64,000 nucleotides of DNA from Sinorhizobium fredii NGR234. GTDB taxonomy: Bacteria; Pseudomonadota; Alphaproteobacteria; Rhizobiales; Rhizobiaceae. Positions 35,357-43,458 of this stretch are shown piece by piece (position 1 is the stretch's first letter; the number at the start of each line of letters is the position of its first letter). Made by a program: the position numbers and the translations under genes. The notes beneath the pieces are model-generated. The model had not been told where the DNA came from. It saw nothing but the letters and a program-made list of their open reading frames with translations, and ran no database searches. The DNA lies in the NCBI RefSeq assembly GCF_000018545.1, contig NC_012587.1:620001-684000 (forward strand), in the 5' to 3' direction.

Positions 35357-36334
35357 TCAAGGTTTTGAACGCTCGAGCAGCGCCTTCAGTTCACCGAACA
35401 CACCCCGCCTGAACATCATCACGCATACGACGAAGAACAGGCCGATGATGAAGGTGATCGGCAGGCCGCTGGTCGACAGAAAATGCTCCAGCCCGACGAC
35501 GATGCTGGCGCCGACGATCGGGCCGATCAGCGTGCCCATTCCGCCGAGAAGGGTCATGAGAATGACTTCGCCAGACATGTGCCAGGTAACGTCCACAAGC
35601 GAGGCGAGCTGGAACGCGATCGCCTTCAGCGCGCCGGCGAAGCCTGAAAGGGCGGCGGAGAGGGTGAAGGCGATCAGCTTGTAGCGTTCCGGCTTGAGGC
35701 CCAGCGAGGTGACGCGGGTTTCATTCTCGCGAATGGCCGACAGGATATGGCCGAAGGGCGAGTTGACGGTCCTCCAGATGATCACAAGGCCAAGAATCGT
35801 TCCGCCGAGGACGGTGTAATACATGGCGGTGATGTCGCGGAGATCGATGATCCCGAGAAGATAGCCCCGCGGCACGGCCTGAATGCCGTCCTCCCCGCCG
35901 GTGAAGGGCATCTGCACCGCCATAAAATAGATCATCTGCGCGAGGGCGAGCGTAATCATCGCGAAGTAGATGCCATGGCGGCGGATGGCCAGCGTGCCGA
36001 AGGCAAGGCCGAGAAGCGCCGCAAAGGCCGTTCCCGCAAGCACGGCGAGTTCAAAGGGAAGCTGCCAGACCTTGGCGGCGTGGGCGGTGATGTAGGCCGC
36101 GCCGCCAAAGAAGGCCGCGTGACCGAACGACAGGAGCCCTGCATATCCGAGAACGAGGTTGAACGCCGCCGCAAAGAGCGCGAAACAGAGGATCTTGATG
36201 AGGAACAGCGGATAGATCGCCAGCGGCGCGCATATCATCAGCAGGGCCACAAGGGCGAGAAGAAGGCCTCCGGTCGTCCGGTGCCGGCGCGTGCGCGGGG
36301 GCTCAAGGGAAGAAACCATGGTTGTACTGTTCAT
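35357..36334 (-). CDS. livM: Branched-chain-type ABC transporter permease LivM (325 aa)
   Basis: Inner-membrane permease with about ten hydrophobic segments. LivM features: NLVLGYAGLLSFGHAAFFG, GTLAIRRHGIYFAMITLAL, FGHILSAIRENETRVTSLG (cytoplasmic coupling loop) and GGMGTLIGPIVGA. The ATG at 36334 is 2 bases after the livH stop, with GCGAGG upstream. Given the cluster it probably imports an aromatic or other organic acid rather than an amino acid. Confidence 0.93.
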   Translation of the reverse strand: MNSTTMVSSLEPPRTRRHRTTGGLLLALVALLMICAPLAIYPLFLIKILCFALFAAAFNLVLGYAGLLSFGHAAFFGGAAYITAHAAKVWQLPFELAVLAGTAFAALLGLAFGTLAIRRHGIYFAMITLALAQMIYFMAVQMPFTGGEDGIQAVPRGYLLGIIDLRDITAMYYTVLGGTILGLVIIWRTVNSPFGHILSAIRENETRVTSLGLKPERYKLIAFTLSAALSGFAGALKAIAFQLASLVDVTWHMSGEVILMTLLGGMGTLIGPIVGASIVVGLEHFLSTSGLPITFIIGLFFVVCVMMFRRGVFGELKALLERSKP

Positions 36335-36336
36335 GA

Positions 36337-37224
36337 TCAAGCCTCGCGGGAGAACAGGCCGGATGGCCGGATGAGAATGACAAGGACCATCACCACGAAA
36401 ACCGCTATGGAGGATGCCGCAGGATAGAATGTCTTCGTCAGCCCCTCGATGATGCCCAGCGCCAAGGCGGTGACGATTGCGCCGCCGATCGATCCCATGC
36501 CGCCGATGACGACCACCGCGAAGACTACGATGATGACGCTGGACCCCATGCCGGGGCTGACCTGATAGAGCGGCGCGGCCAGTGCGCCTGCAAAGCCGGC
36601 AAGGCCCACGCAGAAGGCGTAGGTCGCAGTCAGCATAAACGGGACATTGATTCCGAATGCCTGGACCAGGCCCGGATTTTCCGTCGCAGCCCGCAGGTAG
36701 GCGCCGAGCTTGGTCCGCTCAATCGCCAGCCATGTGGCGATGCAGACTGCGAGAGAGGCGACAATCACCCAGGCGCGATACATCGGCAGGAACATGAAGC
36801 CGAGATTGATGCCGCCCGTCAGCGACGGGGGTATCGGATAAGGCTTGCCGGCGGCGCCGTAGACATGCCGGAGGAGCCCTTCGAGCATCAAGGCGATGCC
36901 GAATGTGAGGAGGAGGCTGTAGAGGTGGTCGACCCTGTAGAGGCGCTTGAGAAACAACCGCTCCACGACGGCACCCAGCGCCCCGACCATCAGGGGAGCG
37001 GCGATGAGTGTTTCCCAATAGCCGAGACCGAGGGCCGACAGCAGCAGCCAGGCGGCGAAGCCGCCGAGCATGTAGAAGGCGCCATGGGCGAAGTTGATCA
37101 CGTTCAGCATGCCGAAGATGATGGCGAGGCCGAGGCTCAGGAGAGCGTAGAAGGAGCCGTTGATCAAGCCGAGCAGCAGTTGCCCGAGTAAAACGGCAAT
37201 GGGAACCCCGAAGATATCAGTCAT
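36337..37224 (-). CDS. livH: Branched-chain-type ABC transporter permease LivH (295 aa)
   Basis: Second permease. LivH signatures: GLINGSFYALLSLGLAIIFG, MLNVINFAHGAFYMLGGF, AYLRAATENPGLVQAFGIN (coupling loop) and GGMGSIGGAIVTALALGIIEG, with eight to nine membrane segments. Start at 37224; TAGGTAG lies upstream. Tightly spaced with livF (36 bases) and livM. Confidence 0.94.
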   Translation of the reverse strand: MTDIFGVPIAVLLGQLLLGLINGSFYALLSLGLAIIFGMLNVINFAHGAFYMLGGFAAWLLLSALGLGYWETLIAAPLMVGALGAVVERLFLKRLYRVDHLYSLLLTFGIALMLEGLLRHVYGAAGKPYPIPPSLTGGINLGFMFLPMYRAWVIVASLAVCIATWLAIERTKLGAYLRAATENPGLVQAFGINVPFMLTATYAFCVGLAGFAGALAAPLYQVSPGMGSSVIIVVFAVVVIGGMGSIGGAIVTALALGIIEGLTKTFYPAASSIAVFVVMVLVILIRPSGLFSREA

Positions 37225-37259
37225 CGGTTTCTACCTATCTGAAAGGAGTGCGTCATGGA

Positions 37260-37967
37260 TCAGACTCCGAGATATCTGTTCAGCCGGTCCATGTTGGCGT
37301 CGAGTGCGTTGTTGGAGATTTCGTCGACGACCTTTCCTTGGTCGAGCACGTAGTGGCGATCCGCGATGGATGCCGCAAAACGAAGGTTCTGCTCGACGAG
37401 GATGATCGTCATGCCGCGGTCCTTGAGGATGCGCAGGGCCGCGCCGATCTCTTCGATGATCACAGGGGCGATGCCTTCGGTCGGCTCGTCGAGCAGGATG
37501 AAATCGGCGCCCGTCCGGAGAATCCGGCCGATGGCCAGCATCTGCTGTTCGCCGCCGGACAGGCGCGTTCCCGATGTGCTGTCCCGCCCTTTCAGGTTCG
37601 GAAAGAGGCCGTATATTTCGTCGACCGCCATGCCGCCCGCCTGCCATGCCGGCGGAAACAGGAGATTTTCCAGCACAGTGAGCGAGGAGAAAATGCCACG
37701 TTCTTCCGGCACATAGCCGATGCCGAGGCGCGCAACCTTGTGCGGCGCGACCTTCAGGAGGTCGGCGCCCTTATAGATGCAGGCGCCGCGTCTCTTTCCA
37801 ACGACGCCGATGAGGCTGCGCAACGTCGTCGTCTTGCCGGCGCCGTTGCGGCCGATGAGCGTCACGACTTCGCCCTTTCGCACATCGAAGTCGATGCCAT
37901 GCAGCACATGGCTTTCGCCATACCAGGCCTCCAAGCCCTTAACGTCGAGGAGGGGAGCCTCAGCCAT
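37260..37967 (-). CDS. livF: Branched-chain-type ABC transporter ATPase LivF (235 aa)
   Basis: Cytoplasmic ATPase. Walker A GRNGAGKTTTLRSL near residue 38, signature LSGGEQQMLAIGR near 135, Walker B FILLDEPTEGIAP and H-loop region ILVEQNLRFA. The start at 37967 has GGGAGG 5 bases upstream and overlaps livG by 8 bases. An open frame extending to 38021 is discarded. Confidence 0.95.
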   Translation of the reverse strand: MAEAPLLDVKGLEAWYGESHVLHGIDFDVRKGEVVTLIGRNGAGKTTTLRSLIGVVGKRRGACIYKGADLLKVAPHKVARLGIGYVPEERGIFSSLTVLENLLFPPAWQAGGMAVDEIYGLFPNLKGRDSTSGTRLSGGEQQMLAIGRILRTGADFILLDEPTEGIAPVIIEEIGAALRILKDRGMTIILVEQNLRFAASIADRHYVLDQGKVVDEISNNALDANMDRLNRYLGV

Positions 37968-38718
37968 GGCTGCCTCCCATATACGCCTTGCGGACTTCGC
38001 TGTCGGCGGAAACGTCGGCATAGCTTCCTTCCGCGATGACCTCTCCGCGGCGCAGCACCGTGATCCGGTCCGACAGGTCGGAGACGACGCCGAGATTGTG
38101 TTCGACCATCAGTACCGTTCGCCCCTTTCCGACGCTGCGGATCAGGGCGGCCGTCCGGCCGATATCCTCCGTGCCCATTCCCGCCATCGGCTCGTCGAGA
38201 AGCAGGACTTCGGGGTCGAGCGCCAATGTGGTGGCCAGTTCAAGGGCGCGCTTTCGCCCGTAGGACAGTTCGGCGGCTTTCGTCTGCGCCCGGTCGGCAA
38301 GGCCGACGCTGTCGAGCAGTCTGGCCGCTTCCTCGTTGAAGCGGCGGAGCGTCGCGTTCGATTTCCAGAATGCGAATGTTTCTTTCGCGTGGGCCTGCAG
38401 AGCGACCCGGACATTCTCATGCGCGCTGAGATGCGGGAACACGGATGAAATCTGAAACGACCGCACGAGGCCCAGGCGCGCGATGTCGGCGGGCGCCATT
38501 TGCGTTATGTCGCGATCCTTGAACAGGATCTGCCCGCTGCTCGGCGACAGGAATTTGGTCAAGAGATTGAACAGAGTGCTCTTGCCGGCGCCGTTCGGCC
38601 CGATCAGGGCGTGGATCGTGCCGGCACGAATCTTCAGGTCGACATTCTTGACGGCAATGAAGCCGCTGAACGAGCGCGTCAATGCACGCGCTTCGATGAT
38701 GGGTGCGCTATCCGGCAC
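37960..38718 (-). CDS. livG: Branched-chain-type ABC transporter ATPase LivG (252 aa)
   Basis: Cytoplasmic ATPase, first gene of the leftward livGFHM operon. Walker A GPNGAGKSTLFNLLTKF near residue 40; the signature position reads LSYGRKRALELA, as usual in LivG; Walker B VLLLDEPMAGMG; H-loop VEHNLGVV. It begins with GTG at 38718, supported by AGGAGG 5 bases upstream. Box C lies 92 bases in front of the start. Confidence 0.95.
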   Translation of the reverse strand: MPDSAPIIEARALTRSFSGFIAVKNVDLKIRAGTIHALIGPNGAGKSTLFNLLTKFLSPSSGQILFKDRDITQMAPADIARLGLVRSFQISSVFPHLSAHENVRVALQAHAKETFAFWKSNATLRRFNEEAARLLDSVGLADRAQTKAAELSYGRKRALELATTLALDPEVLLLDEPMAGMGTEDIGRTAALIRSVGKGRTVLMVEHNLGVVSDLSDRITVLRRGEVIAEGSYADVSADSEVRKAYMGGSHG

Positions 38719-38809
38719 GGTTCCTCCTCCGCCGACTTAGTTTTCCCAGGGGGCCGCATCAACCGGCCCGCCTCCCATTGTCAATGTCGGCACGGTCAGA
38801 AAAACACAT

Positions 38810-38828
38810 AAAGTCTAACAATGCAAGC
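38810..38828 (-). promoter_or_regulatory. HxlR-type operator, copy C (livG promoter)
   Basis: Leftward GCTTGCATTGTTAGACTTT, 17 of 19 identical to copy A. It lies in the livG-livK divergent region nearer livG. Confidence 0.65.
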
Positions 38829-38907
38829 TTGCGCTTTGCGACGAAACCTGCTTACCTTGCTGCATATCGCCTGTTGCTGCGCACCAAATGCAGCTATCGG
38901 CTTCGTT

Positions 38908-38926
38908 TAAGTATGATAACGCAAGT
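38908..38926 (-). promoter_or_regulatory. HxlR-type operator, copy D (livK promoter)
   Basis: Leftward ACTTGCGTTATCATACTTA, 54 bases before the livK start. Read rightward it contains TATGAT (38912-38917), a good -10 candidate, so binding would block the promoter. Confidence 0.6.
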
Positions 38927-38979
38927 TAAACATCGAGCACCTGGGAGGAGTTCAGGTGCCGAATTCGGGAGGAAGAGCG

Positions 38980-40188
38980 ATGAAAAATAAGCTTATGCTG
39001 TTGTCCTGCGTCGCGGCCGTCGGGGCCATGACCATGTCCGCCGGGGCGCAGGATGCCGCGCCTGTTCGCATCGGCGTGCTGACCGATGTCAGCGGTCAGT
39101 TCTCGCATGAGGCGGGCGAGGGGTCGATCACCGCCGTGAAGATGGCGGTCGAGGATTTCGGCGGCAAGGTTCTCGACCGGCCGCTTGAAGTCGTGGTGGC
39201 CGACCACCAGAACAAGCCGGAGGTGGCGGTGTCCACGGCGCGCGAGTGGTATGAATCGCAAGGCGTGACGATGATCAACAACCTGATCAATTCCGGCATC
39301 GCGCTGGCCGTCACGCAGGTCGCCAAGGACGAGGACAGGATCGCGATCGTCAACGGCTCCGGCTCGTCCCGCCTGACGAACGACGGCTGCACGCCGAACA
39401 GCATCCACTATTCCTACGACACCTACGCGCTTGCGAACGGGACCGCCAACCAGCTGATCCTGCAGGGCATGAAGAACTGGTTCTTCCTGACAGCCGATTA
39501 CGCATTCGGACATGCGCTGGAGGCCGATGCGACGCAGATCGTCAAGGACAATGACGGCGAGGTCTCCGGCTCCGTGCGCTATCCGATCGAGACTTCCGAC
39601 CACAGCGCCTTCATGCTGCAGGCGCAGGCTTCGCCGGCGCAGGTCGTCGCCATGGCGGGATCCGGCACGACCTTCATCAATGCGGTGAAGTCCGCGGCCG
39701 AGTTTGGTCTTGCCGCATCCGGCAAAACGGTTGCGGGCTTGCTCGTCTGGGATACCGACGTTCATTCGCTCGGCCTCGAGACCGCGCAGGGCATGATCCT
39801 GACGAACGCCTTCTACTGGGATCGCGATGATGCGACGCGGGCGTTCTCCAAGCGCTTCGAAGAGCGGGTTGGCCGCCCGCCGCATATGGGCGATGCGGGG
39901 GATTACTCTTCGACCATGCACTATCTGAAGGCCGTTGAGGCCGCCGGCACGACCGATGCCCAGAAAGTCATGGCAAAGATGCGCGAAACGCCGATCAACG
40001 ACTTCTTCGCCAAGAACGGCAAGATCCGCGAGGATGGCCGGATGGTGCACGACATGTATGTCTATCAGGTCAAGACGCCGGCCGAATCTACGGGTGAGTG
40101 GGACATCCTGAAGCTCGTCACCACCATTTCGGGCGACGACGCTTTCCGGCCGCTTTCGGAAAGCCAGTGCCCGCTCGTGAAGAACTGA
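38980..40188 (+). CDS. livK: Branched-chain-type periplasmic substrate-binding protein (402 aa)
   Basis: Periplasmic binding protein of the Leu/Ile/Val-type (peripla_BP_6) family. A Sec signal peptide covers residues 1-24 (MLLSCVAAVGAMTMSAGAQD). The mature protein opens PVRIGVLTDVSGQFSHEAG; the second lobe has NWFFLTADYAFGHALEADA and the hinge region SASPAQVV-like QASPAQVVAMAGSG. The closest pattern is to binding proteins for aromatic acids or other non-amino-acid ligands, but the ligand cannot be read off. GGGAGGA precedes the ATG at 38980. A strong hairpin follows, so this gene is probably expressed above the enzymes downstream. Confidence 0.92.
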   Translation: MKNKLMLLSCVAAVGAMTMSAGAQDAAPVRIGVLTDVSGQFSHEAGEGSITAVKMAVEDFGGKVLDRPLEVVVADHQNKPEVAVSTAREWYESQGVTMINNLINSGIALAVTQVAKDEDRIAIVNGSGSSRLTNDGCTPNSIHYSYDTYALANGTANQLILQGMKNWFFLTADYAFGHALEADATQIVKDNDGEVSGSVRYPIETSDHSAFMLQAQASPAQVVAMAGSGTTFINAVKSAAEFGLAASGKTVAGLLVWDTDVHSLGLETAQGMILTNAFYWDRDDATRAFSKRFEERVGRPPHMGDAGDYSSTMHYLKAVEAAGTTDAQKVMAKMRETPINDFFAKNGKIREDGRMVHDMYVYQVKTPAESTGEWDILKLVTTISGDDAFRPLSESQCPLVKN

Positions 40189-40195
40189 CGCAACG

Positions 40196-40219
40196 GCGCC
40201 CGGCGACGGAGCCGGGCGC
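40196..40219 (+). terminator. Hairpin terminator/attenuator after livK
   Basis: GCGCCCGGC, loop GACGGA, GCCGGGCGC, then TTCTTCG: a perfect 9-bp stem. It lies between livK and the crotonase gene, so it may terminate partly and stabilise the livK message. Confidence 0.75.
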
Positions 40220-40282
40220 TTCTTCGTGCAAGGGACTGGACTGCGCGTATCACCATCTGAACGCCAGTCCGAGGGCAGGCGA

Positions 40283-41050
40283 ATGAGCGATATTCTCGTT
40301 GAAAATAAGGGCGGGGTTGCGGTGGTCACATTGAGCCGCCCCGGGCACAGGAATGCCGTTACCTATGCAATGTGGCGGCAGCTCGCGGAGCTGTTCCGCG
40401 CCTTCGACCTTGACCCGTCGGTTCGGTCGATCATCCTGACGGGGGCCGGTGATGACTTTTCGGCTGGCGCCGATATCAGCGAGTTTGACGTGGTGCGCGG
40501 CGGGCTCGAGGACAGCAAGTCCTATGAGTTGGCGGTCGATGCCGCAGCGGATGCGATCTACCAGGTGTCTAAGCCGACGATCGCCGCCCTGCGGGGATAT
40601 TGCCTCGGCGGGGCGGCGCATCTGGCCATGTCATGCGATTTCCGCGTTGCTGAGAACAATGCGGTCTTCGGAATTCCTGCCGCCCGATTGTCGATCGTCT
40701 ATGGCGTCTCCGCGACCCGCAAACTTTACGCGCTCGTGGGTGTGACGGAAGCGAAGCGCATCCTCTTCTCGGCCAGTCGCTTCGATGCCGGGCGGGCTCT
40801 CGATATCGGCTTTATCGATCAGGTTGCGGAGAATGCTCTTGCTGCCGCGCATGACCGGGCCGCGGAGCTGGCCGAAAACGCACCCCTCACGATTTCGGGC
40901 GCGAAGTTCATTCTCAACGGCTGCGCACGCGGGGCGCTGGATCACGCCGCGGCTGGCAGGCTAATCGACGAGGCCAGCGCGAGCGAGGACTACATCGAAG
41001 GCCGGCAGGCTTTCAAGGACAAGCGTCCGCCCAGGTTTCTGGGGAAGTGA
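40283..41050 (+). CDS. Crotonase-fold protein (enoyl-CoA hydratase/isomerase family), atypical active site (255 aa)
   Basis: Crotonase superfamily by SRPGHRNAVTYAMWRQLAEL, the oxyanion-hole loop FSAGADISEF and LRGYCLGGAAHLAMSCDFRV, so it should bind an acyl-CoA. The two Glu of rat-type hydratase are not there: the first position (GGGCELAM in hydratases) reads GGAAHLAM, with His, and the second (FGQPEINLG) reads FGIPAARLS, with Ala. A simple hydratase reaction is therefore unlikely; isomerase, hydrolase, lyase or decarboxylase activity is possible. Start at 40283 after GAGGGCAGG. First enzyme gene of the rightward catabolic operon. Confidence 0.87.
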   Translation: MSDILVENKGGVAVVTLSRPGHRNAVTYAMWRQLAELFRAFDLDPSVRSIILTGAGDDFSAGADISEFDVVRGGLEDSKSYELAVDAAADAIYQVSKPTIAALRGYCLGGAAHLAMSCDFRVAENNAVFGIPAARLSIVYGVSATRKLYALVGVTEAKRILFSASRFDAGRALDIGFIDQVAENALAAAHDRAAELAENAPLTISGAKFILNGCARGALDHAAAGRLIDEASASEDYIEGRQAFKDKRPPRFLGK

Positions 41051-41129
41051 CCCGACTTCGTCCCCATGGAAGGGGCCGCAATAGATCGCGCTGCGCTGCA
41101 GCCGTCAGACCTATCAAGGAGATCGTGAA

Positions 41130-41885
41130 ATGCAGACCAATCTGAATGGCAAGGTGGCGCTGGTGACCGGCGGCGGAAGAGATGTCGGCGGAGATATCGC
41201 CCGGTCTCTCGCGGCGGAAGGCGCCATCGTTGCAGTGAATTACAGCCGTTCGCAGGCCGAGGCGGATTCGGTGGTTGCCTCGATCGAAGCAGCGGGCGGA
41301 AAGGCCAAGGCCTACAAGGCCGATATCGGTGAAAACGATCAGGTCAAGGCGATGATCGCCGCCGTCAAAGCGGATTTTGGAACCATTGATGTGCTGGTCA
41401 ATAACGCCGGATACGTCAAATATCAGCGGTTCGTCGACTCGACGCCTGAAGAATGGAAGAAGCAGATCGACGTATGCCTCTACGGCGCGATCAATTGCTG
41501 CCACGCCGTTGCGCCGTTGATGATCGAGCAGAACTTCGGCCGCATCATCAACCTTGTCGGTGACAGCTCCCGTATTGGCGAAGCCAATCTCGCACTGGCC
41601 GCGGCCGCGCGTGGCGGCACGATCGCGCTCGGCAAATCGCTGGCCCGTGAATTCGGCCGAAATAACATCACGGTCAACTCGGTATCGCTCGGCCTGATCG
41701 AGACGTCCCATTCCGATCCGGAGTTTCTCGAGAAGAACCGTGAGAAGATCGTGAAGGCCTATCCTTTGCGCCGCATCGGCAGGCCCGATGACGTGGCGCC
41801 GATGGTGACCTTCCTGGCGTCCGAGGGATCGTCCTGGGTGACCGGCCAGGTCATCAGTGTCAACGGCGGTTTCTGCATGGTCTAA
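41130..41885 (+). CDS. SDR-family protein lacking the Ser-Tyr-Lys catalytic residues (251 aa)
   Basis: FabG-like Rossmann-fold SDR. The nucleotide site is conserved ([13 protein letters not shown] at residues 13-25 and VLVNNAG). In the active site, a gap-free alignment of [14 protein letters not shown]...RGGTIAL to FabG/BadH-type enzymes puts Gly, Ala and Arg at the positions of catalytic Ser, Tyr and Lys. The C-terminal SDR motif ([13 protein letters not shown]) is normal. The protein may be a binding or scaffold subunit, or act through other chemistry. Neighbours are an atypical crotonase and a CoA ligase; spacing is 79 and 21 bases. Confidence 0.88.
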   Translation: MQTNLNGKVALVTGGGRDVGGDIARSLAAEGAIVAVNYSRSQAEADSVVASIEAAGGKAKAYKADIGENDQVKAMIAAVKADFGTIDVLVNNAGYVKYQRFVDSTPEEWKKQIDVCLYGAINCCHAVAPLMIEQNFGRIINLVGDSSRIGEANLALAAAARGGTIALGKSLAREFGRNNITVNSVSLGLIETSHSDPEFLEKNREKIVKAYPLRRIGRPDDVAPMVTFLASEGSSWVTGQVISVNGGFCMV

Positions 41886-41906
41886 CCGGAGGAGCGGGAG
41901 GATAAC

Positions 41907-43433
41907 ATGATACACTTCGAGCTTATCGCGCCGGTTGGAGCAATCCTTCGACGGAATGCGCGCCTGTATCCCGGGAAAATGGCCTTCGAGGACAGGAGGC
42001 GGTCGGTTTCCTATGACGCCCTGGACCGTGAGACAGAGGACCTCGCGTCCCGCCTGGTTGCGCTGGGTCTCAGGAAAGGCCAGGCCGTCGCGATCTTTCT
42101 GCCGAACTCAGTAAACTGGGTCGTCGCTTGCCTTGCTGTCGTGCGGGCGGGAGGAACCGCCGTTCCGGTGAGCATCGAGGCGACCGAGGCCGAAATCGCC
42201 TACCGCATCAGCGATGCGGGATGCGCTTTCCTGATCATGCCGCCGGAAAAGCAGCCTGTCGTGGACACGTTGCTGCAGCGCTCCGACAAACCGCCCGTCG
42301 TGATTGCCGCGAACGAGGAGATCGGCTTTGACGCGTCGGGGCGGACGGCTGCATTCGAGGATGATCAGGATATCGATCGCCCGGCATTCATCGTCTACAC
42401 ATCCGGCACGACGGGCCAGCCCAAGGGCGTCCTGCTATCGATGCGCTCCATGCTCTGGGTGACGGCGGCGTGCTGGGCGCCGATCGCGGGGTTGAACGAG
42501 AATGACATCGTTCTCAACACCCTGCCTCTCTACCACTCCTATGCTCTGAATATCGCGGTTCTCTCCATCATCGCGACGGGCGCGAGCGAATACATCATGG
42601 AGAAGTTCTCGACCTCTCAAGCGACGGAACTTCTTCGGACAGGTCGCTTCACCTTCATGCCCGGGGTTCCGACGGTCTTCCACTATTTCCTGTCGGCCTG
42701 CCAGGCCAGCGGAGAAAGGCTGCTTTCGTCCGTCCGCCTTTGCGTCTCCGCTGGGGCGATCATGCCGGGAACGCTGAACAGCGACTTTGAAGCGTTTTTC
42801 GACGTTCCGCTTCTGGATGGTTACGGTATCACCGAAACATCGACGATGGTGACCATGAACTGGCCTGGGAAATGGCGTGTTCCTGGTTCCTGTGGGCTAC
42901 CGGTTCCGGGCCTCACGGTCCGCCTGGTGGATCCGAAAACGGGTCTCGATGTGCCGGCGGGCGTCGAGGGCGAATTGATCTGCAAAGGCCCGAACCTGAT
43001 GCAGGGCTACCACAACAAGCCGCTGGAGACCGAAAAAGCCGTCGTCGACGGATGGTATCATACCGGCGATCTAGCGAAGTCCGACCTCAACGGCTTCCTC
43101 ACGATCACCGGCCGCCTCAAGGAACTGATCATCCGCGGCGGGCAGAATATCGCACCGGCGGAGGTCGAGGAGGCGATCCTCCTGTTGCACGACACAGTCA
43201 TGGACTGCGCGGTGGTCGGGATGCCTCACAGCATGCTGGGAGAGGTCCCCGTCGCCTGCATCGTCGTCAAGGAAGGGCAGGCCTTCGACCAGGAGGATCT
43301 GATGCGGCACTGCAAGGCGCGTCTCTCTGCCTACAAAGTTCCTGACCGCGTCTATGTCGTGGCTGAGATCCCGCGCACGGGATCGGGAAAAATCTTGCGG
43401 GTCAAACTTCGCGAAAGCCTCCCTGCGGCGTGA
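41907..43433 (+). CDS. AMP-forming acyl-CoA synthetase (508 aa)
   Basis: An ANL-superfamily acid:CoA ligase activating a carboxylic acid with ATP. Motifs: P-loop FIVYTSGTTGQPKGV at about residues 152-166, A5 DGYGITETST near 302, A7 WYHTGDLAKSD near 378, A8 GRLKELIIRGGQNIAPAEVEE near 394, and A10 Lys in RTGSGKILR near 495. Length is normal. The pattern fits medium-chain or aromatic acid ligases without allowing a choice. GGGAGGA precedes the ATG. AMP produced here may explain the adenylate kinase gene downstream. Confidence 0.93.
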   Translation: MIHFELIAPVGAILRRNARLYPGKMAFEDRRRSVSYDALDRETEDLASRLVALGLRKGQAVAIFLPNSVNWVVACLAVVRAGGTAVPVSIEATEAEIAYRISDAGCAFLIMPPEKQPVVDTLLQRSDKPPVVIAANEEIGFDASGRTAAFEDDQDIDRPAFIVYTSGTTGQPKGVLLSMRSMLWVTAACWAPIAGLNENDIVLNTLPLYHSYALNIAVLSIIATGASEYIMEKFSTSQATELLRTGRFTFMPGVPTVFHYFLSACQASGERLLSSVRLCVSAGAIMPGTLNSDFEAFFDVPLLDGYGITETSTMVTMNWPGKWRVPGSCGLPVPGLTVRLVDPKTGLDVPAGVEGELICKGPNLMQGYHNKPLETEKAVVDGWYHTGDLAKSDLNGFLTITGRLKELIIRGGQNIAPAEVEEAILLLHDTVMDCAVVGMPHSMLGEVPVACIVVKEGQAFDQEDLMRHCKARLSAYKVPDRVYVVAEIPRTGSGKILRVKLRESLPAA

Positions 43434-43458
43434 CGCGGGAAAGGCACAGGAGAAAATC

